Positions 26,794 through 33,214 of a DNA stretch of 64,000 nt are shown here, in pieces. The stretch is from assembly GCA_963812915.1 (NCBI GenBank), contig CAWEXB010000012.1:119733-183732 (forward strand), written 5' to 3'. The notes beneath the pieces are model-generated. The model was not told where the DNA came from. It saw only the letters and a list, made by a program, of their open reading frames with translations, and searched no databases. Each line of letters begins with the position of its first letter. Position 1 is the stretch's first letter. A program made the position numbers and the translations under genes. The DNA comes from JACVRW01 sp963812915 (GTDB taxonomy: Bacteria > Actinomycetota > Thermoleophilia > Solirubrobacterales > Thermoleophilaceae).

Positions 26794-26814
26794 GATATGT
26801 GATAACGTATTAAG
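26794..26814. promoter_or_regulatory. Putative operator/promoter B (TGTGATAAC site)
   Basis: ggatatgtgataacgtatt lies 34 bp after the aldehyde dehydrogenase stop and 120 bp before the repeat-protein gene. The core at 26798-26806 is identical to sites A and C, and the flanking 30 bases are nearly identical to site C because the segment was duplicated. It likely belongs to the promoter region of the repeat-protein gene. Confidence 0.6.
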
Positions 26815-26934
26815 GGCGCTCGCACCGTAGTCGCGGAGCCGCCAGCTCCACGCCCGTGCACTATCGGCGCCGAGGTCCACCAACAACACAACCGGGCGAG
26901 GCGCCGAGTAGCCGCCCCCCGATAGGAGGCAATC

Positions 26935-27477
26935 ATGGGCAAAGCAATCGCCAGCCAGCACCCCGCAGTCGTACTCCGCTCCCACTACAACCACCTGCGA
27001 GCGCTGCTCGCCGTCGCGATGATCGCCGTCGCCGGCCTCACCGCCGCCGTCGTGATCCTCGCCACCGACGACGACCCCGTCACGATCGCCGGCTCGGCGA
27101 CGCCGGCTAACACCCCCAGCCCGGCGGGCACAACCCGCTACGACGGCGGCCCCGAGGAGGGCACCCGCAGCGTCGTCCCCGCCCTCCGGCCGGGCGTCCG
27201 CTACGACGGCGGCCCCGAAGAGGGCACCGCCGCGCTCACCCGGCCCTCGGCGCCGGCGACGTTCGACGCCAACTCGATCAAGGAAGCGCCAGGCGTGCGC
27301 TACGACGGCGGCCCCGACGAAGGCACCCGCGGTCCCCTCACCGCGCCGCAGGCACCCGCAACCCGCTACGACGGCGGCCCCGACGAAGGCACCCGCAGTC
27401 CGCTCACCTCGCCGCTATCGCCGAGTACCCGCAGCGACGGCGGCCCCGAGGAAGGCAGCAGGGGCATCGGCCACTAG
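26935..27477 (+). CDS. Membrane-anchored protein with five RYDGGPEEGTR repeats
   Basis: 180 residues, start ATG 26935 with a strong taggaggc site. A short basic N-terminus (MGKAIASQHPAVVLRSHYNH) precedes one membrane helix (LLAVAMIAVAGLTAAVVILA). The rest is exposed, Pro/Ala/Thr-rich and carries five 11-residue units: TRYDGGPEEGTR, VRYDGGPEEGTA, VRYDGGPDEGTR, TRYDGGPDEGTR and TRSDGGPEEGSR, spaced by variable linkers of about 10-25 residues. No enzymatic domain is visible. The acidic Gly-rich repeat could bind cations or a partner, or be a modified core; none of this is shown. Similar anchored repeat proteins seem common in this bacterial class, to my recollection. A hairpin follows its stop. 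Confidence 0.85.
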   Translation: MGKAIASQHPAVVLRSHYNHLRALLAVAMIAVAGLTAAVVILATDDDPVTIAGSATPANTPSPAGTTRYDGGPEEGTRSVVPALRPGVRYDGGPEEGTAALTRPSAPATFDANSIKEAPGVRYDGGPDEGTRGPLTAPQAPATRYDGGPDEGTRSPLTSPLSPSTRSDGGPEEGSRGIGH

Positions 27478-27499
27478 CCCCTCACCCGGACAGACAGCG

Positions 27500-27535
27500 A
27501 CGAACGGGCCCCCCAATCGGGAGGCCCGTTCGCTT
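27500..27535 (+). terminator. Strong hairpin terminator after the repeat protein
   Basis: cgaacgggcc pairs perfectly over 10 bp with ggcccgttcg, with further CCC/GGG pairing inside and a small loop. It is 23 bp after the stop codon. There is no long T-run, as is usual in high-GC actinobacteria. Confidence 0.8.
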
Positions 27536-27540
27536 TGCAA

Positions 27541-27758
27541 GCCGGCGGGTCATGGCCTCGGCGGCCGGCACGCTCAAGCGCGTCTCGCTGCAGTGCAGCG
27601 GCAAGGCGCCGAGCCTCGTGTTCGCCGACTGCGAGCAGAGCGGCGCCGGCCGCGAGCTCGGACCCGCCGGCCTTGGCGAGTACGTCGCCCACAAGCGGAT
27701 CGCGTTCGACGCCTCGCCCGCCTTCCACCTCAAGATCTGGTGGCAGCGCCGCGACTGA
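27541..27758 (+). pseudogene. Truncated duplicate of the aldehyde dehydrogenase 3' end
   Basis: Almost identical to two separate parts of the aldehyde dehydrogenase at 25291-26760. Bases 27541-27635 match 25991-26085, and 27636 onward matches 26638 to the stop and beyond. The 552 bp between are deleted, exactly 184 codons, so a 68-codon frame stays open (SLQCSGKAPSLVFADCE joined to QSGAGRELGPAGLGEY). The NAD site, catalytic Cys and most of the fold are missing and no ribosome site precedes it. It is a remnant, not an enzyme. Confidence 0.92.
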
Positions 27759-27791
27759 CGCGCCACAGGCCAGTCCTTGATCCACGTAACG

Positions 27792-27812
27792 GATATGTGA
27801 TAACGTATTAAC
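27792..27812. promoter_or_regulatory. Putative operator/promoter C (TGTGATAAC site)
   Basis: ggatatgtgataacgtatta, a duplicate of site B carried by the repeated segment. It lies 84 bp upstream of the strong ribosome site and ATG at 27888 and so probably brings that gene under the same control. Confidence 0.6.
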
Positions 27813-27887
27813 GGACTCGCACCACCACGGTCGCGGAGCCGCGAGCAACCACCACGGCGGGCACGCCCCGCATTAAGGAGGTCTCCC

Positions 27888-28328
27888 ATGAGGAGACGCC
27901 CTCATCGCCCTTCTCGCCGCGCCTACGGCCCTCGACGTGGCCTCGCCGCCTCTGAGCTTCCCGGCGTTCGCCTGCAACTGCGCAGGGCGCCTACCGAGGA
28001 CGGGAAAGAACCGCATCTGTCCGCCGGCCCCGCCGGAGTCCGATCTAACGGACGCCGCTGGAATCTACCCGCAGGAAACGGGAGCGAGCACAAGCACCAG
28101 AACGGTTACGACCACGCCAGTGAGGTTGCGGATGGCTACGCCGTGGTCGCGAAACTCTACGACCGCGACACCTCTTCGGGGGAAGCGCACACAGCGGCGC
28201 TGATCGCGATCGAGGGCCGCCTGAATTTGATCGCCCAGTGTCTCCGTGCTATTGCTGACAGCTCGGGCGCCGACATGTCAACCGTGTCGATACTCGGCAC
28301 TGAGAAGGACATCGAGGAGGCGCATTAG
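27888..28328 (+). CDS. Hypothetical protein downstream of operator C
   Basis: The ATG at 27888 is preceded by an ideal ribosome site (aaggaggt, 5-base spacer), so translation here is likely. The 146-residue frame begins with an Arg/Pro-rich stretch, and only the last ~75 residues look protein-like (ASEVADGYAVVAKLYDRD, AALIAIEGRLNLIAQCLRAI). A neighbouring frame reads ALIALLAAPTALDVASPP, a signal-peptide-like sequence, so a one-base shift near the start may have scrambled a secreted protein. No family recognised. Confidence 0.45.
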   Translation: MRRRPHRPSRRAYGPRRGLAASELPGVRLQLRRAPTEDGKEPHLSAGPAGVRSNGRRWNLPAGNGSEHKHQNGYDHASEVADGYAVVAKLYDRDTSSGEAHTAALIAIEGRLNLIAQCLRAIADSSGADMSTVSILGTEKDIEEAH

Positions 28329-28522
28329 CAGGAGGGCCTCCGGGGCGACTAAACGGCGCCACACGCTCTTGGACGTCGCCACGCTCGGGGCGCCGCTAGC
28401 GAAGCGCCATCTAGCGGATGGTCCACGAGCTTCTCGAGTGCGGCGACACCACCGGTACGGTCACGGCGGTCGGAGCTCTCGAACGTCCGACGAACGATCT
28501 CAACGTGCTCCCGCGACGTCGC

Positions 28523-28642
28523 CTAGATCTCGACCTGCTTCCGCGCCGCAGCCGTGCCCGGCGTCTCGCTCGCCATGGGCAACGCGGCGGCCGGCGCGGC
28601 CAGCGCCATCGTGGCGAGAGCGGCAAGGACTATCCTCTTCAT
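28523..28642 (-). CDS. Small secreted peptide, 39 residues
   Basis: ATG 28642 with gagaggaa eight bases upstream. The peptide starts MKRIVLAALATMALAAPAAA, a textbook signal peptide with a probable cleavage at AAA-LP. The mature part, beginning LPMASETPGTAAARKQVEI, is only about 18 residues. No homologue is recognised. It could be a small exported factor or the 5' remnant of a larger secreted protein; the closing stop is in frame and no downstream coding continuation was seen. Confidence 0.6.
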   Translation of the reverse strand: MKRIVLAALATMALAAPAAALPMASETPGTAAARKQVEI

Positions 28643-28869
28643 TTGTTCGTTCCTCTCGTTAGGAATGGACTCATCAGAGCGGCCTTGAGCCGCTGACCGG
28701 GGCGTCTCTGGTGGCGCCCCGGTTTCGTCCTGGACCCAGCCTCGTAGCTGGACGTTCAGCGTGGACCGGCCGCCGTTCGGGCGATGCAACCGTCACCGCT
28801 CGGAAACGCCCGAGCGCCCAGGAAACCACCGGCGCCTGGCCTCCGTATCCGTCGTGGTCGGAGCGTCTC

Positions 28870-29175
28870 CGCTCTGGCCGCAGGTACCGGTCGACGGCCC
28901 GTTCGCCGATCTTGCTGCCGTGGTCGATTCCCTCTTCGACAGCCTTTCGGAAGTGGAAGCCGACGAGGATGCGCGAGAGCCCGTTCTCTTGGGCGGCTTC
29001 GAAGCCGATGTGGTCGGTGCCGAAGAACCGTTTCAGCACCAGCGATGCGACATCGGGAGACGTTCCTCGTTTCGCCTTGCCATCGAAGGCATAGGGCTCA
29101 GAGCGAGAGTCGATTGCGTTCAGCGCATCGTGGATGGCCACGTGCGTCATGGCGGAGACGCGACTCGAGGAGCGG
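28870..29175 (-). pseudogene. Vanadium haloperoxidase-like remnant
   Basis: Read on the minus strand, SRVSAMTHVAIHDALNAIDS and EPYAFDGKAKRG correspond to the N-terminal part of haloperoxidase-like PAP2 proteins. It is followed directly by KRFFGTDHIGFEAA and SRILVGFHFRKAVEEGIDHG, the extreme C-terminus. The catalytic core (KxxxxxxRP, PSGH) is gone, and no proper start exists. An intact relative lies at 36913-38169. Confidence 0.8.
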
Positions 29176-29230
29176 GTTGCCGATGGGAGAGATGCACGCG
29201 GCGCGAGCGGCCTCGCCGGCGCTCGCGTTA

Positions 29231-29690
29231 TCAAGAGCATCCACATTGGACTCCTCGGGCCCATCGAGGTGAGCCTCGACGACCGGCCCGTAACGCTCGG
29301 TCCGCCACAGCAGCGCGCCGTGCTGGTGATGCTTGCGCTGCAGGTCAACCGCACCGTCTCGACTGATCGATTGATCGACGGTCTCTGGGACGAGCGGGCG
29401 CCGCGCAGCGCGCACAAGCTCGTGCAGCTCTACGTGTCCCATCTGCGCAAGCTGCTCGATGGATGCGAGGCGGAGATCGTCACTCGCGGGCGCGGCTACG
29501 AGCTCCAGCTTGCCGCCGATCAGGTCGACGCGGCCCGTTTCGAGCGCCTGATGGGTGCGGCAGTGCGCGCCGGCTCGCCCAACGGCGAGGTGCGCGAGGC
29601 GCTCGCGCTGTGGCGGGGCGCGGCCTTGGCGGACGTGGCCGACGAACCGTTCGCGGGCGCCGAGGTCCGGCGGCTGGAACAGCTTAGGAG
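29231..29690 (+). pseudogene. SARP/AfsR-type regulator, 5' remnant
   Basis: IKSIHIGLLGPIEVSLDDRP, GPPQQRAVLVMLALQVN and DGLWDERAPRSAHKLVQLYV form an OmpR-like winged helix of SARP regulators. It is followed by the start of the bacterial transcriptional activation domain (ARFERLMGAAVRAG, ALALWRGAALADVADEPF). It stops making sense after RRLEQLR near 29690, where the 3' end of the convergent monooxygenase begins. No native start codon is evident. Truncated at both ends. Confidence 0.82.
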
Positions 29691-29727
29691 CGGCCGACGC
29701 TTCTTCGAGACCTTGGAAGGCGGTGCG

Positions 29728-31194
29728 CTACGTCGCAGTCGGCGGTCCGAACCAGCTGGTGAGCGCGTCGGGCAGGCCCGGGTCGGCCGGCTCTCCAAAC
29801 CAGCCGACATATCCATCGGGCCGGATCAACACGGCAGCGGGAGCAGTGACCGCACCAAGTACCGGAAGCTCCCACGGACCAACATATTTGGCGTCGATCA
29901 TCTGAACCCGATCCACCCACGGTGTGATGTCGAAGCCGCCGGGCTCACCGAGGTTGAGCAGCACCGGCCGGGCATCGTGCAGCAGGGTGAACACCCGCAG
30001 CGGGCCGTCGGCGGTGATCAGATCGAGGTCGGGCATGCGGCGTCCGAGCAGCGGGTGCCCCTCGCCCAGGTCGTAGTGAATGTCCAGCCCAGAGATCATC
30101 GCGGCGAGTCGTTTGCGCGGCTCGTCCATGCCGAGCAGCTCGGACATGGTGTCGCGCAACGCCTCGATGCGCTCGCCGGGGCGCAGGAGCACGGTCTGCG
30201 CCATCGTGTTGCGCAACACGCGGGCAGCGACCGGGTGGCGCTCGGCGTGGTACGTATCCAGGAGGCTGTCCGGCGACGTCTGCTTGACCACCTGGGCCAG
30301 CTTCCAGCCCAGGTTCACCGCATCCTGCACACCGGTGTTGAGGCCCTGTCCACCCGTCGGGTAATGCACGTGCGCTGCGTCGCCGGCGAGCAGAACCCGT
30401 TTGTCGCGATAGGCCGCGGCCTGCCGGGTCATGTCTGTGAACCTGGAGATCGAGGTGGGGCTGTGGACCCCATAATCGGTCCCGTAGACGGCGATGAGCG
30501 CCTCGCTGAGATCGCGCAGGGTGGGCTCGCTCGCGGCTCCGAGGTGCTGTTCGGTCACCATGACCCGCACCGGCTTCCCATCCTCCAGCCTGCCGAAGGC
30601 ATGGATGCCGAGGGCGTCGCGGCGGGTGCCCCATTCCGGCTCCTCGGCCAGCTCGACCTCGGCGATCAGCTGGCTCGTCGTCGGATCCCACCCCGGGAAC
30701 TCGATGCCGGCCGCCTTGCGGATCAGGCTGCGTCCTCCGTCACACCCGACGAGATACTCCGCTCGCAGCGGCGAGCCATCGGACACCTGGACGTCGACGC
30801 CGGTGTCGTCCTGCGCGAAGCCCGTCACTTCACGTCCGCGATAGGTCGGCACCGCCAGCTCGCCGACCCAGCCGGCCAGTATGCGCTCGATGTGGTTCTG
30901 CCACAGCCCGAGCCCATAGTTGTGCCGAGTGGGAAAGTCGCTGATGACCAAGGGGATCCAGGCGAAACCTTGGACCTGAGCCACCTGCCCCTCCGACAGG
31001 AACCGATCAGCGATTCCACGCTGATCGAGAACCTCGATGGTGCGTGAGTGCAGACCGCCTGCGCGCGAGCCGGCGAGGTCCTGGCTGGCGCGCCGCTCCA
31101 CGATCGCGACATCGACCTTCGCCACCGCCAACTCGGCCGCCAACATCATCCCCGTCGGACCTCCTCCGGCGATCACCACCGCATGCTCGGTCAT
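29728..31194 (-). CDS. FAD-dependent aromatic monooxygenase (PheA/TfdB, Rox-like group)
   Basis: A 488-residue class A flavin hydroxylase. ATG 31194 follows ggagg with a 6-base spacer. FAD motif VVIAGGGPTGMMLAAELAV, the DG motif YLVGCDGGRSLIRKAAG and the second FAD motif RVLLAGDAAHVHYPTGGQGL, then the typical DAVNLGWKLAQVV. The C-terminal thioredoxin-like domain ends with APAAVLIRPDGYVGWFG. Such enzymes hydroxylate phenols, polyketides or antibiotics such as rifampicin; the substrate here is open. It is intact although flanked by gene remnants. Confidence 0.93.
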   Translation of the reverse strand: MTEHAVVIAGGGPTGMMLAAELAVAKVDVAIVERRASQDLAGSRAGGLHSRTIEVLDQRGIADRFLSEGQVAQVQGFAWIPLVISDFPTRHNYGLGLWQNHIERILAGWVGELAVPTYRGREVTGFAQDDTGVDVQVSDGSPLRAEYLVGCDGGRSLIRKAAGIEFPGWDPTTSQLIAEVELAEEPEWGTRRDALGIHAFGRLEDGKPVRVMVTEQHLGAASEPTLRDLSEALIAVYGTDYGVHSPTSISRFTDMTRQAAAYRDKRVLLAGDAAHVHYPTGGQGLNTGVQDAVNLGWKLAQVVKQTSPDSLLDTYHAERHPVAARVLRNTMAQTVLLRPGERIEALRDTMSELLGMDEPRKRLAAMISGLDIHYDLGEGHPLLGRRMPDLDLITADGPLRVFTLLHDARPVLLNLGEPGGFDITPWVDRVQMIDAKYVGPWELPVLGAVTAPAAVLIRPDGYVGWFGEPADPGLPDALTSWFGPPTAT

Positions 31195-31489
31195 CGCCAC
31201 CCTCCGGCCCGATACGTCGCCAACAACACACGCATTTCGCCCCTCCCGTTTCCGTGGGTTCTGGCTTGCGGCCGGCGATTATGCGGCACACCCCGGGGCT
31301 TGTTTCAAGCCCCCTGGGCGGTATAAATTGGATGTGGAGAGGAGCGGGTAACGGCCTCTCCCTTTTGTTGTGGAAGAACGACCTCCTCGCGAAGCGGCGA
31401 CGCACCGCTTACGGCGCCGGGGAGATCACCCATGCGCTCACGTGCGGCGGTCAACCCGCGGGAACGTTGCCGCCAAAGTTCCACGACGA

Positions 31490-31658
31490 TCCAGGCAACT
31501 CCGATACGAGCCGGAACGCGGCCAGCTGCAAGCACGACCCAGACGTTGTCGTCGCCGTCAACGGAGATTCCCCATGGCACCGTCAGGCCGCCGCCCTTGA
31601 ATCCGGACCGCGTGAGCAGCAACCCCCGGCTGGAGATCGACGCGACCGAGCCGCCCAA
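31490..31658 (-). pseudogene. NHL-repeat protein remnant
   Basis: The minus strand reads SISSRGLLLTRSGFKGGG followed by LTVPWGISVDGDDNVWVV, one blade of an NHL/streptogramin-lyase-like propeller. Neither flank continues the fold and there is no start. The remaining part of the 31200-31760 interval shows nothing else. Confidence 0.55.
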
Positions 31659-31760
31659 CTCGCTGGAGGGCCGACCCGCCGACTGTGGGGGAGATCCCGA
31701 CGGTCACGCGTCACGCATCCGACCGCGCCGTGCGCGCTCCGGAGGCGCCGCCGAGGTCCG

Positions 31761-32222
31761 CTAATTCGGCCTTTGGACGTGGGCGACATCGTAAGAGGGA
31801 GGGCCGATTCGCAAGCCCTCCGCCTCCGCGGCGGCTCGTAAGTCCTCCCAGAACTCGGGCGGCGCGTTCCATCCCAACTGGGCATGCACCACGTCAGCGG
31901 CTTCCCCTTGCAGATGACGGCTCTGGAGGGTACGGGTCACGGGGCCCGGTTCTCCGCGTGGCATCGCGTGGCCCCCCTGCGCGGGGTTGAAGTGAGCGAT
32001 CCAGCGGTCGGCGATATCCGCCGCCAGCGAGCCCCTGGCAACCTCGCCATTGAGGTGATCCCGGAAATCGTCGAAGGTACGGCCCTTCGCGTAGAGCCGA
32101 ATCTGATCGTGAATCGTTCGAAGCCCCTGGGCGATCAGGGTGGGCCAGCCGAGCTGCAGCATCCGGGCGTGGATTCGGTCGAGCTCGGGCAAGATCTTCA
32201 GCCCTGCCCTCCCGCCAGGCAT
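31761..32222 (-). CDS. M15 family peptidoglycan peptidase (D-Ala-D-Ala carboxypeptidase/endolysin-like)
   Basis: About 153 residues from ATG 32222. LDRIHARMLQLGWPTLIAQG and GLRTIHDQIRLYAKGRTF match the N-terminal part of VanY/CwlK-type peptidases. The zinc ligands are in SRHLQGEAADVV (S-x-H-x-x-G-x-A-x-D) and SYDVAHVQ (D-x-x-H). No signal peptide is visible with this start, which is also seen in phage-type endolysins. No other phage gene is near. Start uncertain, no clear ribosome site. Confidence 0.78.
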   Translation of the reverse strand: MPGGRAGLKILPELDRIHARMLQLGWPTLIAQGLRTIHDQIRLYAKGRTFDDFRDHLNGEVARGSLAADIADRWIAHFNPAQGGHAMPRGEPGPVTRTLQSRHLQGEAADVVHAQLGWNAPPEFWEDLRAAAEAEGLRIGPPSYDVAHVQRPN

Positions 32223-32434
32223 CGGCGGTCCAGCCGGCGACCTGCCGGCACGCTGCGGAGGCAATCGTGAGTCGGCGGTGGCACCCATCGGTGGGGGTGC
32301 AGGTTGCCACGCCGCCACCCCGTCGGCACGACCGGCTGAGCGAGAGCGGGTGCTCAGCGATCGAGACCTTTACGCTTATCGCCTCGGTGCGCGGGAACCT
32401 CGACATCGACCCGATCCTCGGCTGAGGAGCGGCT

Positions 32435-33214
32435 ATGACGAAGGGACGTCGCAACCAGGCGCAGGGCCGCCGCACAGACGCCGGTGGTTCACGAGCGAAC
32501 CGGACGTGGAGCGGCGGGAGCGGCGTCGTCTGCCTGCTCCCGGTGCGCGATGCGGCTGAGGACATTCCCGACTACCTCGCCTCGGCGGCGGGAGTCTGCG
32601 ACGCGATCGTTGCGCTCGATGACGGCAGCGCCGACGAAACGCGTGACCTGCTCGCCGCCAGCCCACTGGTCAAGATCCTCCTCACCAATCCCCGACGTCG
32701 CGGCTACCGGGCTTGGGACGACGGGGCCAACAGGAACCGGTTGCTCACGGCCGCGGCCAAGCTTCGGCCGGATTGGATCCTCTCCCTCGATGCGGACGAG
32801 CGGATCGACGAGGGCGACGCGCACGCCCTCCGCGAGTTCCTCGATGGCGACGCTCTTCCAGGATGCGCGTACGGACTACAACACGTGCGCATGTGGGGCG
32901 AGGACGCCTGCGAGGGCGGCGGCTACTGGATCTACCGCCTCTTCGCCTACGAGCAGGGTCAGGTCTTTCCGACCCGCCGGCTCCACTTCAACCCCGTCCC
33001 GACAAGCATCCCGCGGCGGGCGTGGATCCGAACGACGATCCGTGTCAAGCACTTCGGGGCGAGCAGCGAGCGTCGTCGGCTTGCTCGCCTCGCCAAGTAC
33101 GGGCAGGCGGACCCTGGCGGCCCCACCGACTTCGGTGGCCTGAACGCCTCGCCGCGGGAGCTTTTGCGCTGGCGGCCGCGCCCGCCGGGCCTGCCGGTCA
33201 TCGTCGAGCCGTGA
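32435..33214 (+). CDS. Family 2 glycosyltransferase, single domain
   Basis: 259 residues, ATG 32435 with gaggag upstream. GT-A fold motifs are VVCLLPVRDAAEDIPDYL, the nucleotide-sugar Asp pair in IVALDDGSADETRD and the DxD-type ILSLDADERIDEGD. After an 18-residue polar N-terminal tail it is closely similar to the first domain of the next gene (WDDGANRNRLL against WDDGANRNWLL), so the two are tandem paralogues. Probably transfers a sugar to a cell-surface glycan. Its stop overlaps the next GTG. Confidence 0.88.
   Translation: MTKGRRNQAQGRRTDAGGSRANRTWSGGSGVVCLLPVRDAAEDIPDYLASAAGVCDAIVALDDGSADETRDLLAASPLVKILLTNPRRRGYRAWDDGANRNRLLTAAAKLRPDWILSLDADERIDEGDAHALREFLDGDALPGCAYGLQHVRMWGEDACEGGGYWIYRLFAYEQGQVFPTRRLHFNPVPTSIPRRAWIRTTIRVKHFGASSERRRLARLAKYGQADPGGPTDFGGLNASPRELLRWRPRPPGLPVIVEP

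Larger units (their letters stand above)
27541..27842 (+). repeat. Direct repeat of 25991-26843 with internal deletion
   Basis: The duplicated block includes the dehydrogenase tail and the following intergenic promoter region, up to cggagccg at about 27842. Divergence is a few percent within the coding parts and rises past the operator. The deletion junction falls at gcgag/cagag with 2-3 bp of microhomology. The copy supplies a second operator upstream of the gene at 27888. Confidence 0.9.

Noticed and set aside
26935..27477. Multi-core RiPP precursor
   Set aside because: The repeats would suit one, but no modifying enzyme (ATP-grasp, radical SAM, cyclodehydratase) or dedicated peptidase is near, and a membrane anchor is atypical. 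Kept only as a possibility in the finding.
27552..27758. Independent 68-residue gene
   Set aside because: It is the deleted copy of the aldehyde dehydrogenase; open only because the deletion is in frame.
31761..32222. Prophage endolysin
   Set aside because: The M15 peptidase resembles some endolysins, but no holin, tail, capsid or integrase gene is nearby.
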